Assembly (NCBI RefSeq): GCF_029168945.1
Contig: NC_083601.1
Span: 22,286,160-22,350,159, forward strand
Source of the DNA: Cannabis sativa
Lineage: Eukaryota; Streptophyta; Magnoliopsida; Rosales; Cannabaceae
Direction of reading: 5' to 3'
Length of the DNA stretch: 64,000 nt
Shown here: piece by piece, positions 45,877 through 57,444 of the stretch
Position numbering within the stretch: the first letter of the stretch is position 1
Layout: every line of letters begins with the position of its first letter
Program-made: the position numbers and the translations under genes
Notes under the pieces: model-generated
The model's database searches: none
The model's input: only the letters and a program-made list of their open reading frames with translations
What the model was told of the DNA's origin: nothing

Positions 45877-47559
45877 CACTTTTGAGTTCAAGCATATATA
45901 TGATCTTTCAAAAAAAAAAAGTTGAAGCATGTTATTATACAAAATCAATATAAAGATAAAAGAAAACTATAGCTTATATATAATATATATAAACTACAAA
46001 TGGTTTTTGATCAACCAAAATGCTTACCTATATACAGCAATATATTTAAAAATATTGAGATCTGAATCTTTATGGCTTTCACCTGAAAATATTATAAAAT
46101 ATAGTTTAACATTATAAGCTATAATAAATACGTAATATTTTTTTAGAAACAAAAAAATCCTAAATGATTGGAATATGAATCAAACGCCGAATACAATCTT
46201 GTCTCGACATATAACAATGTGTTTTATTAATGTGTAAATGATTGACGTTTTTATCCACTTCTCGTAAAATTAAAGATTATACATATAGAATTATATATGC
46301 TTATTCCATAATTAATAGAAACTAAAAACTAAATATGTTAAACAATTAGTGAAGGGGGAAAAAGAGCATGTATGGGTTAGTTTGGGTTCCACAGCTGCCA
46401 AATCAAGATTCTTCATGTCGTAGTGATGAGAATTAAATATATATTAATGTTTACTTTAAAAGTGAGAATTAAATATAATGATTAAGCTTTTGCCTAAAAT
46501 CAATGAACATAAATCTAATTAGGATTTAATGCAGATATATATTAGGTATCCAACAGAATCAATTATCTGCAAAATCAACATATATACTGTATTTATTATA
46601 TGTTTGAAAATAATGTAACATTTTATATGTTCTTACTAATGAATAGCAGTTTGTTGTCTTAGAAAAACAAAACGAAATTAATACGATTGGACAAAAACAT
46701 GTCTTTGATGAAGAAACATAAAATAATTCGACAATATCAAAACGATATTTAATGTCATGATTATCATTAATTATCAAAAATTTTATGGGCCCAATAAAAT
46801 TTATAATTTGCATAGCATGTGCTTATAAGATTTACCATGTTCTTAGGCATGTGCCTTATAGGCCCTCATTACCTCAGGGCTATAAGATCAATTATATGTC
46901 AGATGATCAAACGGATTAGTTTGTTTTAATAAGTGATCATCAGTCATTAATTAATTAATTGATGATATATACATTATATAAAACATAATGTATACTGGTG
47001 AAAAAACAATCTTAGAATTAAAAACAAATTGAATTAATAGTGATATTATACATGGCATAATAATAAGTCTCTTGTCGATCAGTTAACATTATTATTATTA
47101 AGCAAGATAGCAATAAAGGCAACCAAAAACAAGAGGTGAAAAACATTGCCATTATAGTGAACATGCAACGGTTTCCCAAAACGAAAAGTGGAAAATTCAG
47201 ACTATTTTTATTTGTATATAAGTTTCATGTGTATGTATGTACAAATCTTTCAGAATATATATACATTTATTTTTCGAAAGTAAAATTAAAATTTAATAAT
47301 ATGTTTTACTTATAATTTAGTTTAAACAAATAGTTTAGAATAATTACTGGATTTGTCCTTCACTTTTTTGGTATGGCAAAATTAATGAGTATTGTTTTAG
47401 CGGGATATTTGCGGCAAAAACCCTTATCATTTTTAATTGTTACACATATAGCTCTAATAAAAAAAATTGTAAAAATACATTAATGTTTTGTTGTAAACAT
47501 ACTCTTTTGACTGTAAATACCAAGTCAGCCTATTAAATACTGGTGATATATCATTGGGC
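45719..47559. other. AT-rich DNA without recognisable genes
   Basis: An (AT)14 tract at 45845-45872. Open frames of 60-84 codons here are AT-driven and show no domain. Confidence 0.55.
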
Positions 47560-47683
47560 CACATGTTCAGGGCCGGCCCTTGGGTCTCAGGTAAAAATAA
47601 AAATTGGGGTGTAAAAGTGAGGCTATTGGGATTTGAACTCTCAACCTCTTAGTTACTCTCAACCTCTTAGTTGTTAAACTAAT

Positions 47684-49676
47684 TGTTGCCCTTGATTTTG
47701 TCCAAAATATGTGGACTAGTGTAATGACGACACATGGAGCTGAGAGGCTCAACTCTTAAAGAAATCGACTAAGTCTTTGGCGACAGGAGTGTCAACGAGA
47801 AGATAACTCCCGGAGAAGATGGAAGAAGGCTCCACATACTCCCGGAGGCTAGAGCCATGCTAGGGCATCTCCGGGAGGTACTAGACTCTATTTGAACAGT
47901 CACCTCGCATTTAATGCCGCATGGGAGAAAACGTATTGGAACTACCATAAACAATATGACTGACGGCGAAACCCCTCTTTTGCAGCTATTACGCTATGAT
48001 TAATAAGGCTAGTGACGGCTACTTTATGGGAGATCACATCAATCAAGAAGGGATAAAAGATTATACCCACCTAACTCCTAAGATACCTACGGTATATGTC
48101 ATGTATTTCTTATTTTGTATTTGCTGGGAATTGTTAGGTTATATTTAGCCTATGATTCGGGTCTTTAAAGTTAGCATTATCTCGTCTATTGGTGTTTTTT
48201 GGAGCAGTTTTACGCTTGATTTTTATTATTTCAGGTTCCCGGAGTGTTAAAGTTCAAATTCAGTCAAATGGCGAAAAACTGGGACAAACTTGGAAAAAAA
48301 TTGGAAAATTCGGCTCCAGACGCGTCAGTAGTCGCGACCTCCAGAGAGCCAGGTCGCGACCCTTTTTCCTGGTCGCGACTCTGGTCGCGACTTCGAGATT
48401 TGGCAGAACCTCTGATTTTCGAGGTTTGCCTGTAGTCGCGACCAGCTTAAGTGCTAGTCGCGACTAGGTACGGAAATCGCAGATTTGACCTAATTTTGGT
48501 TTTTTTCTCAAATTGGAGGCACACCTCTCATCCCTATATAAGGAATACGACACTGAAGGTCAAGGCAAGCAGAAATAGACCTAAATAGTGGATGCAAGTG
48601 GAGAGGAAGCTATCTTGAAGACCCGGAGCGATATCACCTTCTAGTTTCTTTCTTTTACCCTTGATTTCTTCTTTTATCTTTAGTTTTGTTTCTAAATTAA
48701 TCATGGATGTTTTTAGAGTTATTATGAACTAAATTTCCCAATAAGGGAGGATGATGAATGTTGTTTAAGTTTATGCCTAGTTAATAAATAATTGCCATTC
48801 CTTCATCTTGTTTGTGAAAACTATCTATATTTGTGTTTAATTCCATGTGCAAGCTTGATCACCTTTTACATGTTTAATGATCTCAATTCAAAATCTGAAA
48901 AGTGAGAATTGAGAATGCTAAAATTTGGATAGTCTAGGTTTTGATGTGAAACGAGAGTATTTACATAGCCTCAGTGACGAATAGATTATTGCTTAATGCT
49001 GATTTTGTGTTGATTTAATTAAGAAGTTAATTAGAGAACATATTATTTAGAACCTAAAAGATCTGAAAAGAGTTAGGTTAATTTATAATCTGTCATTCAC
49101 ATTGAGATAAGGATAGCAATTAGGCATTAACATTGGTAGCTTATCAACAGGATTCACCTCCCTAATCTCCCATCTTGATTAATCTTCGTTTATTTTCTCT
49201 TTAATTTTCTGAGTTAATTAATTTTAAATTGCAAACTTTTTATTTTACCAAATAGAATCATAAGTATAGTTTAGTAGTACTTAATCCAATTCCCTGTGGT
49301 TCGACCTCAGTTGCGTGAAATACTACTTGATTGCGTATACTTGCGTAATAACATAAAATTCGTAACAGGAATATGTGCCCCTACTGAACTTGCACAGAAA
49401 GACAAGTGATTCAGAGGGATCCCCCAGAAAAACACTATAAATACCCCCCAAACGCACTAAGACAGGGGTCGAGAATTCAGGGTTCATAAGAATTAAAGAG
49501 AGAAAATAGGAGTGATACCCACCAAGAACATTCTCTGTAATAAATACTCTCATAAATAACAAAGACTCGTGGACTAAGGCTCATTAATGCCCCAACCACG
49601 TAAAAATCCTGTGCATTAAACTTCCTATAGCTTTCATATATAAAATTAAGTTGGTTGCCGAAAACCTCGGTCAACA
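47684..49676 (+). repeat. Solo LTR (Gypsy) inside the hAT element
   Basis: It starts TGTTGCCC, ends CTCGGTCAACA, and is flanked by the perfect 5-bp duplication ctaat (47679-47683 and 49677-49681). Minus the nested insert and one duplication copy, it is 752 bp, close to the 782-bp LTR at 1312-2093. The two share the TGTTG...CAACA ends, GCATTTAATGC and the 'CACTATAAATACCCC' block. No internal region or second LTR is present. Confidence 0.93.
48132..49367 (+). repeat. Solo LTR (Athila-like?) inside the inner LTR
   Basis: A 1236-bp unit TGTTAGGTTATATTTAGCC...AAATTCGTAACA is flanked by the perfect 5-bp duplication ggaat (48127-48131 and 49368-49372). It is the same family as 15983-17329. The GC-richer stretch near 48310-48450 contains five GTCGCGAC/GGTCGCGAC palindromes. 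It is the youngest layer of this nest. Confidence 0.93.
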
Positions 49677-49847
49677 CTAATCAAATTACCATGACTAGGC
49701 TACAACATATATTTAACATTAAAATATTATTATTTATTTTATTACTAACTATATTTAAATTTTTTTTTTCGAAATGGGGCCCTGAGCGGCGGGGGCCTAA
49801 GGCAGCCGCCTCCTTCCTCTTAGCTCATGGCTGGCCCTGCACATGTT

Positions 49848-50063
49848 ATTGATAATTTAGTATTAAAATATATATTTAAAAAATTATAACTTTTAGTTTT
49901 TATATATGTATATATGAAAAACACGTGATTTATTAAGAATTAATTAAGAAAAAAGATTTAGAGATGGGAAAGATGAACGTGAACATAGACCTTTGTTCTC
50001 CAAGAAAAATTCTATAGAAATTTTATTTTCTTTAGCAAAAGAATTTTTTAATCTGTAAGTTAC
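49848..50063. other. Short AT-rich spacer
   Basis: No feature was recognised. Confidence 0.5.
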
Positions 50064-52840
50064 TGTTAGAAATTATATTTAGATATACATATGAATCTTA
50101 AACTCATGTCAAAATATAAGATTATGAAACAATAAGATGGAACACAAACATGATTCCGTGATGTTGGATACGAGATGAGATTGTGGGTATATGGTCTTCC
50201 AAAGACTAATCTTCTCTCTATGGGTTGAGATTAGTCTTGGGATCAAACCCTAATATTCTTTATATAGCAAACTAATTAGAGCCCCATAAACCCTAATAAG
50301 TTTACTATTGGCCGGTATTACACATTACAAAGCCCATACCAAATAAGATATTTATTGAGCTTATTTAGTTTGATCACTTATTTAGCCCAATTTAAAATAT
50401 TAGCTCAAATAATTGTCTTAATTTGTAAGCTCACATATTAAATTATTAAAAATAATCCAACAATCTCCCACCTGGGTTCTAAATTAATTCTAATGACAAT
50501 TACATTTGATAACTTCATGTGCGCACAAACTTGCTATCTATTCTCTAAACATCTCCTTAAACAATCTTGTCCAACTCCTATACCAATATGAGACCAAAGT
50601 GACCTTCGTCGTTATATTTATTGTAACTAGATGCATCAATGATCACCATATCAAATATATTCAATGACATAGATCAAGTATGGATGTGTAACTAGAAATT
50701 ACATGCAATGTGATCTTACTCATGCCTATTTCAAATCGTCATTTATTCCTTAGTGAGATCAATCCTTAGTCTTTCAAACTTTATGTCAAACCACAATTAA
50801 CAGATAGCACATCCAGAATAATAAAAATAATAAAACTATCAATTTTATTTTGTAGAAAACTTAACCTACTCAAAGTAGGGTAATAGTGTCAATCATCAAA
50901 GTAACTAATATATTGAAAATAAACTCCCACTGAAACTGCACATCCTCAAATAAAATAACACCCATGTAAGCTATATGCTCATGAAAGACCTTGGGTGTTA
51001 AAGCTTTAGTTAGTGGGTCTTCTAACAATAAGTTTGTTCCTATATACTCAATAAATACTATCTTACTAATTTGAACTCTATCTTTAACAACTAGAAACGT
51101 AATGTCTATGTGTTTAGACTTTGATAAGATTCTATTGTCATCTAAATATAGAACTGCTAATAGATTGTCAAAATATACCTTTAGTGGTCTTTCAATTCCT
51201 TACACAACCTGCAGCCAAGGGATAAAATTTGCAGCCATATTGCATTATTAGTTGTTTCATAACAATCTATGAATTTCGTTGCCATGATAGGATGAGATGT
51301 GAGTGTCTACTTAGTACTTTTTCATGATATAGCTCCTTCAGACAACAAGTAGACATAGCCAGAAGTGAATCTCTTAGTTTTTTGGCTACCCGCAACATCA
51401 GAGTCTAAATACCTAATGATCTCCAAATTTTCAAACTTTTGACAAGTGAGCATATAATCATTTGTTCTTTATAAGTACCTCATGACTCGTTCGGCTGCCT
51501 TCCAATGATCTATACCTAGGTCACCTAAGTATCTACCCAACATAATCACTATGTACGCCAAAACTAGATGTGTGCAAACCTCCAATAACCGAAGCATAAG
51601 GATTCTCTTTACTCTTTAAATTTTGCTATTGGGGAAATATTTGAGACTAAACTTGTCTCCTTTTGCAACAAGAGTTAGATTAATTTACTCCCACTAAACT
51701 TGTGACATACACATCCATCAACAACGTTGACTTTAAATCCGCGTATGAGACAACGATTAGATAAAATGTGATACCATTGATGGAAAGCTTTCTTGATACC
51801 ATAGATATTGGATCTTGAGTTTACAACTATAGACTTTGGATTACTTGACACCAAATTTTTTGGTTGCATCATATATATAGTTTCCTCAATGTCGTCAATG
51901 AGAAAACTGTCTTAATGTATCCATCTGGTGTAGCTCTAAGTCAAGATAAGCTAAAAGTGAGATATTCTAAAAGAATCTTTTGATGACGCTGGAGAGAAAG
52001 TTTCTTTATAATCAATGTCTTCCTTTTGTATAAAATCCTTGGTGACTTAACAAGATCCTAAATGTCATTGTCCTTCATGAATTTCATCTCATCATTCATG
52101 GCATCAATTCATTTTTGATAATTAACACTTTATTTGACTTGTTGGAAATTGAATGGATCATCTTCCATTGTCCTTATGTCAAACTCATGCTCTTTAAGAA
52201 ACACAATAAAATAATTTTAAATTGCACTTCCATTGTTCTAGAAGAGCAAACTCAACAACCTCTTGATATTGAGTAGGGAGTTCCATAGGTGAATCCTCAT
52301 TGTTGTCTTCAAATATTTCTTAGCAATATGTCAATAGGTTGATCATTGTCAAAAAATAACATTTGGTAGAAGAATTTATTTCTCTTAAAAAAAAAAAATA
52401 TTCCTTACTTTATCTCCCCCCTAAAACACAACATTCTCAAGAAGTCTTACATTTCCCATCTCAAAAACGGACTTGGTTGAAGGATCTTAAAACATTAAAC
52501 CCTCTCACTTTTTGGATACCCAACAAAAAAATAGTTAATGGTTCTTGAGTCCATTTTGTTTTCATGTGGCCTAAAAAGGCCTTACTTCAGCTGGACAATC
52601 CCAAATATGTAAGTGTTTACTACTAGACTTTTTTCCTGTCCATAGTTCATATGGGATTTATTAGCTACCAATTTTCTAGATATTCTATTTAGAATGTAGA
52701 TTGTAGTCTTAAGTGTTTTTTCCCACAGTGATTTAGGTAAAAAAAAGAATGATTAACCATGCTTCTTACCATGTCCTTAAGCATTTCATTTCATCTCTCA
52801 ACAACACCATTCATGTGAGATTTCCCTGGTATTATGTATT
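50064..52840 (-). mobile_element. Ty1/Copia relic with 3' LTR
   Basis: A 3' LTR at 50064-50462 (399 bp, plus-strand TGTTAGAAATTATAT...AATAATCCAACA) is preceded on the minus strand by a polypurine tract AGGTGGGAGAT. Pol remnants extend to about 52840, where a LINE relic starts. The 5' LTR, gag and most of integrase are missing. No target duplication can be verified. Confidence 0.82.
50940..52840 (-). pseudogene. Copia integrase end, RT and RNase H remnants
   Basis: Read on the minus strand from right to left: an integrase C-terminal piece (HMNGVVERRNEMLKDMVRSM near 52815-52760); RT with an IYGIKKAFHQWYHI motif (near 51820-51770) and NVVDGCVCHKFSGSKLI (near 51725-51675); a MLGRYLGDLGIDHWKAAERV segment before RNase H (near 51543-51485); and an RNase H tail with LTKALTPKVFHEHIAYMGV (near 51015-50965). 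Many stops and indels break the frame. The domains are in proper Copia order, so it is one element rather than scattered fragments. Confidence 0.85.
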
Positions 52841-52859
52841 GCCCAGGTCATGGGTATGG

Positions 52860-55716
52860 AGTAGAGTTTTTAAAGGGTCACTAGAATGAGATTGGGGAGG
52901 ATGTGTCTAGAGCTATTTCGGGATTCTTCCAAAAAGAATTCTCCCTAAGCACCTTAATGAACCATATCTCGCATCCCTATAACGGAACACCCCTAGAATG
53001 CTATTGACTATAGACCAATTGCTTGCTACAACACGATCTATAAATGCATCTCCAAAATGATTTATGCTAGATTTTTAGAAATTCTTCCTAGTGTGATCAG
53101 TAACAACCAGGGCGCCTTTGTCAAGAATTAATAGACAGTTGACACATAATATCTTGATCTTCCAAGACTTACTTAAAGATTATAAAGAGAAAAACAGATA
53201 TGCTAGATGCATATGATACTGTGGACTGGAAATTTGTTGCTGATTTGTTAAAGGGTCTGTGCTTCCCTTCCAAATTTATCAATTGGATCCTAAGATGTCT
53301 TCATGGTGCCTCTTATGTCCTTTAATTGAATGGCCAACTTCAAAGTTCATTTAAAGGTGAAAAAGGCCTTCGCCAAAGTGATTTGATGTCCCCCTTGTTA
53401 TTTGTGTTGATCATGGAATACTTGACGAGACTTTTGAGATAAAAAACCAAGGAGAAGGGATTCGGCTACCACCCCCTCCGTAAGTCTCTTAAGCTGGCTA
53501 ATCTTTATTTTGCAGACGATCTTATTATATTTTGCAAGGGCAATTTAAACTCTGTTAGATCATCCATGAAGGATTCAAAACCTTTAGTGTTTTAACAGGT
53601 TTAGCGGCCAATAAAATCAAATCTCTAGTTTATTTTGGGGGTGTCAATGATGATTGTAAAAGCAATATTCTTCATATGTTACAAACGTAAGAAGAAAAAT
53701 TCCCTCTTAAGTATTTGGAGGTTCAACTGAGACCCACCAAATGGTGAGCTTCAGACTGCAGAGTCATTCTTGACAAAGTTAACGGAAATCTTAATAATTG
53801 GGCTAGCAAAAATTTGTCTTTTGCAGGCAGAGCGCAATTGATTCACTCGGTGCTCTTGGGTATAAGAAACTTTTGGATGACCTTGTTCATTCTCCCCCAA
53901 AAAATTACTATAGTTATTGAAAAATATTGTAGGGATTTTCTTTGGGGATCCAAAGGCAACCAGAGCAAATTTCACATCCCGTCTTGGGAGAAAGTTGTCT
54001 CCCCATGAAGTTTGGTGGAATAGGTTTTCGGGAGGGTAGAAAATGGAATGTTGCTTTGATGGCTAAGTTTATTTGTGCAATTGCAAGCAAGCATGATAAT
54101 CTCTGGGTTTGGTGGATCAATGCCATTTACTTAAAGGGATAAGACTTTTGGTTGATGGCTTTCAAACATGGTGCTAGTTGGTATTTCAAGAAAATTTTGA
54201 GGCTTAGAGATAAAATTGACATGAAGATTGTAGTTGAAGATGAAAATAAAAGTAAGTTTAAAACTAAATCTTTTACTTATCTCTTATTCAAGCATATAAA
54301 GTAAAGTTTGTTGAAAATGTTTGGCACATGGTAATTCCGAAGCACAGATTCATTGGTTGGTAAGTTATCAACAATTAACTTTTAACCCGTGATCATCTCA
54401 GCCGATTCAATTTGATCACAATCGATCTATGCCCTATTTGTGCTAGAGTTCGAGAGACTCATAAACACCTTTTTGGAGATTGTGCGTTCACTATTTCGAT
54501 TGACCTACTGATCTTAGTGATTGGCTCTCGGCTCCTCACAAAAGTTTTCAAGGGAAGATTGTGAACTCCATTGTTGTTACTGCCATATACTACATATAGT
54601 TAAATAGAAATAATTGTATTTTTAATCTTGTTTGTAAAATTACGACTGCACCTTTAGACTTGCAAACCCAAAAAACTCGACCACCCGCCCCAACCCGCTG
54701 CCAAAAAAACCGATTACCTAAAAACCCGTGTAGTCGAGTCAGATTGAACTCGAAAAAGCCTCCAATCGGGTTTCGGGTTCAGGTGTGGATAAGTAGGTTT
54801 TTTTTTGGTCGGGTTGTAACCCGTAACCCGAACATTTTTTTTAAAAAAAAAAAAGTTAATAATACTTAATCACATATTAATCACATTCAAAAAAAAAGAC
54901 TATTCAGATTCTATAAAAAAAAAAAGATTATTGGTCGGCTTAACACTTGTCAATACTTAATTAATTAATATTATTCTATTTTTTTAATTTTTGTTTTTTT
55001 AAAAAAAAAGACTCTTCATATACAGTAGACACAAGACACAGTATACATTCATATCTATAAAGTTATTCATTTATTACGATGATCAACATATGTATATGTG
55101 TAATCAATGCAAATATATTTATATTTATAATATATTATTATTATATATACTTAAATAATTACTTATATATTATATATTATTACTTTTTTATAGGATAGTA
55201 TCGTATGTATGAGTTATGTTATATATTTTATATAGTATGTATAGTTACATACTATTAGTTGCTTATATTATAAAAATAAAAAAAATAGTATTTTTAAAAA
55301 TTAAATTTCATTTCAGCCCATAAATTAAACATTCGGACTCATCCCAACAAGACCCGAACCCGACTACGCCCAACCCGAAAAAGCCTGACCCGATACCCAA
55401 AAACGAGGTTCGGTTGTGCATTTTCAAGATCCGAAGCCCGGAAACTCGAACCCGACCACCCGAAAACCCGACCCGTGTTCACCCTTATGTAAAACAACTA
55501 AGGCTGTGAGTGTTGATTTTAAAAAGGCAGTCAAGGTTAGAGTGTTGGATGTTAGTAGGAGCAGGAAAAGCATATTTGACAATTACCTTCTTAATGTTCT
55601 GAATAGTTGGTAGGTGGTTGCTGTGGTAGGGTTGTTTCTTGCTGCCCTTTGTTTGTGTTTGTATTTTGTTAGTAGTTTTTAATAAAAGTATTTTTTTTTG
55701 TTAAAAAAAAATACAT
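52860..55716 (+). pseudogene. L1-type LINE relic
   Basis: Plus-strand LINE ORF2 similarity across many frames. RT starts near 52985 (ISKMIYARFLEILPSVISNN, then GAFVKN), followed by LDAYDTVDWKFVADLLKGLC (53200-53260), a GLRQSDLMSPLLFVLIMEYL segment (53370-53425), the active-site motif LYFADDLIIFCKG (53505-53545) and, further on, KHRFIGW and CPICARVRETHKHLFGDCAF (zf-RVT, near 54430-54495). The 3' end (FKKAVKVRVLDVSRSRKSIF, 55516-55575, then a stop at about 55611) resumes after a foreign insert, and AAAAAAAAA (about 55704-55712) may be the tail. No target duplication could be read. Confidence 0.85.
54650..55492. mobile_element. Insertion with CCCGACCC-type subterminal repeats
   Basis: It interrupts the LINE 3' part. 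Both ends are rich in ACCCGACC/CGGGTCGG words (54660-54830 and 55320-55485) and the middle is AT-rich. The flanks TTTGTAAAA and TATGTAAAA suggest a 7-8-bp duplication, compatible with a hAT-like non-autonomous element. The ends are not clear enough to fix boundaries. Confidence 0.5.
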
Positions 55717-55960
55717 GATATTAAAGATAAAATAAATTATCTAAAGAAGCAAAAAATCATAATAATGTGTATTATAATATTGAGAAAAAACAAAAAAATA
55801 AATACTTAACTAAATATACTAAATTTTATAACCCACTTTAATAATATAAGAACTTAAAAACTAATAACAAAATTAACTAAAAAAAAATTATAAACTATCG
55901 TATAGTGTATTCTCTATATTTCTCCAACATAAAATTATTACATTCTAAAATGTTATGCTT

Positions 55961-56404
55961 TAGGGGTGTTCATTAGACCTGAGACCCGACCCTATATTCG
56001 GACCCCGACCTAGACCCGGACTCTAGACCCACCTTAAACTCAAACTAGAGACCTAACCCCATACTTGGACCTCGACCTTGCTACCGGCCCTGGATTCAAC
56101 CTCGTATCTGACCTCGGAACCCAAACTTGGATCTGGACCTTGGATCCCAGACCCAGACTAGCACTTGAACCTGAACTTAGATTTGGACCCCAACCCTTAA
56201 CTAGGGTCAGGGTTTGGGGATGGGATCTAGGTTCGGGGTTAGGGTTGGGGTCATGTTTATGGTAAATATAGTATGATTTAAACAACTCGTTAATTGAAGT
56301 TAATACCGAACATAATATTGTATTAAATAATACTAATATAATACAATTCAACACAATATCATACAATACAATACATTACAGTACGATGTACTAAACAACC
56401 CCTA
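55961..56404. mobile_element. TIR element with GACCC-rich degenerate tandem repeat
   Basis: The ends TAGGGGTGTTCATTAG and the complement TAGGGGTTGTTTAGT are inverted. The left two thirds (55977-56250) is a degenerate short repeat of GACCYNGACC/TTGGACC words on the plus strand that turns into GGGTTAGGGTTGGGG near 56215-56255. The right third has TACAATACAATAC-type repeats. No coding support: the open frames (Asp/Pro/Leu-rich) follow the repeat. Confidence 0.55.
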
Positions 56405-57198
56405 AAATTTGTGTCACTATCCCTTTTTCATATATGAAGGAAATTAAAAAGAAAAGAAAAGAAAAGAGTTCAACTATTCATAAAGGACTATACAAACTCA
56501 AATGATCTGATTTCAGAAGTTCACTTGTTAATATTATGATACTGTATTTTAATCTCTTATCTTTTTCTGTATACGTACACAAAAGGGTTTGGATTTGGCT
56601 GAAATAAGGAACATAACCTCATACTTAATATATGTACACAAGAAAGAAAGAAACAACGTTTTAAAGTGGTAAAGGGATTCTTTCTCAAAAAAAAAAGGTC
56701 TTGTAAGAGAATTAGCATTAATGGATAGATTGCATTTAAAATTGGGTGAAACTATTACTCTTGTGTGGTAACTTAGGCAGTTGTAGAAAAGCAATGCATT
56801 GCACTTTGGAGAGCAGAGTGTAAGCCAAGATCACTTGTCTGAGAAGGTGAGCCCGTGACCGTGACACAGAGCAGAGCAGTGCACTCCCTGGAACTGTAGC
56901 TATTCTCTTCCTTTTGGCAAGCCAAGCCAAACACATGCAAACTACTTTTCTTTATGTTACCTTTTAATATATTAAAACCTTCAAAATTCTAGGCTTCTTA
57001 ATTTCCACGGTAACTCTCCAATTTAAAATTAATATGATATGATACCAAAAATCAAAGTTCAGTTTCACAGTCATGGTATAAATGTATACTACATACATAA
57101 ATACATAATAAAAATACGTGTTTCTCAATGTATGGACGCGATAGTATCGCTACAATACAAATGCAAATCCATTTTTTTTCATTACCACTCTCTCTATC
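56405..57198. other. Spacer left of the Copia element
   Basis: The part 56770-56940 is less AT-rich and open for 66 codons on the minus strand (56736-56936), without a recognisable domain. The last ~100 bp (CT-rich, ending ctctctctatc) is continuous with the CRR28-like gene's leader region if the Copia is removed. Confidence 0.45.
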
Positions 57199-57241
57199 TG
57201 TAGAGTTTCAGAGTATGAAACTTTAAAGAACAGAGTAACAA

Positions 57242-57272
<31 letters not shown>

Positions 57273-57444
57273 ACAGAGTGTATCAAAATGAGTAAACCCA
57301 GAACTTGAGTTCTCTTGTTATTACTGACTGTATTTATATACAAGTGTAAGAAAACAACAGAAATAAAAACAAGAATTAACAGACTAAGAAAACTGTTACA
57401 AAGTTAGTTAGAACAACTAACTAACTCACTCAACTATACTGACA
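57199..57444 (-). repeat. 3' LTR of the Copia element
   Basis: 246 bp including a (GA)13-14 tract (57245-57271). TATA-like 'ATTTATATACAAG' near 57331. Confidence 0.95.

Larger units (their letters stand above)
47568..49839. mobile_element. hAT element containing two nested solo LTRs
   Basis: The termini CAGGGCCGGCC and the complement CAGGGCCAGCC are flanked by the perfect 8-bp duplication cacatgtt (47560-47567 and 49840-49847). Apart from the nested insertions only about 275 bp of hAT sequence remains (47568-47683 and 49682-49839), so the original was a small non-autonomous copy. The right part has a GC-rich GGGCCCTGAGCGGCGGGGGC stretch, typical of this abundant plant hAT group. Confidence 0.93.

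Noticed and set aside
56215..56255. Interstitial telomere-like repeat (GGGTTAGGG)
   Set aside because: Only one or two imperfect units, differing from the plant TTTAGGG repeat, and part of a GACCC-type degenerate array.
56736..56936. Minus-strand 66-codon frame with an Arg/Lys-rich start
   Set aside because: Somewhat GC-richer, but no domain, splice or promoter support; left as spacer.
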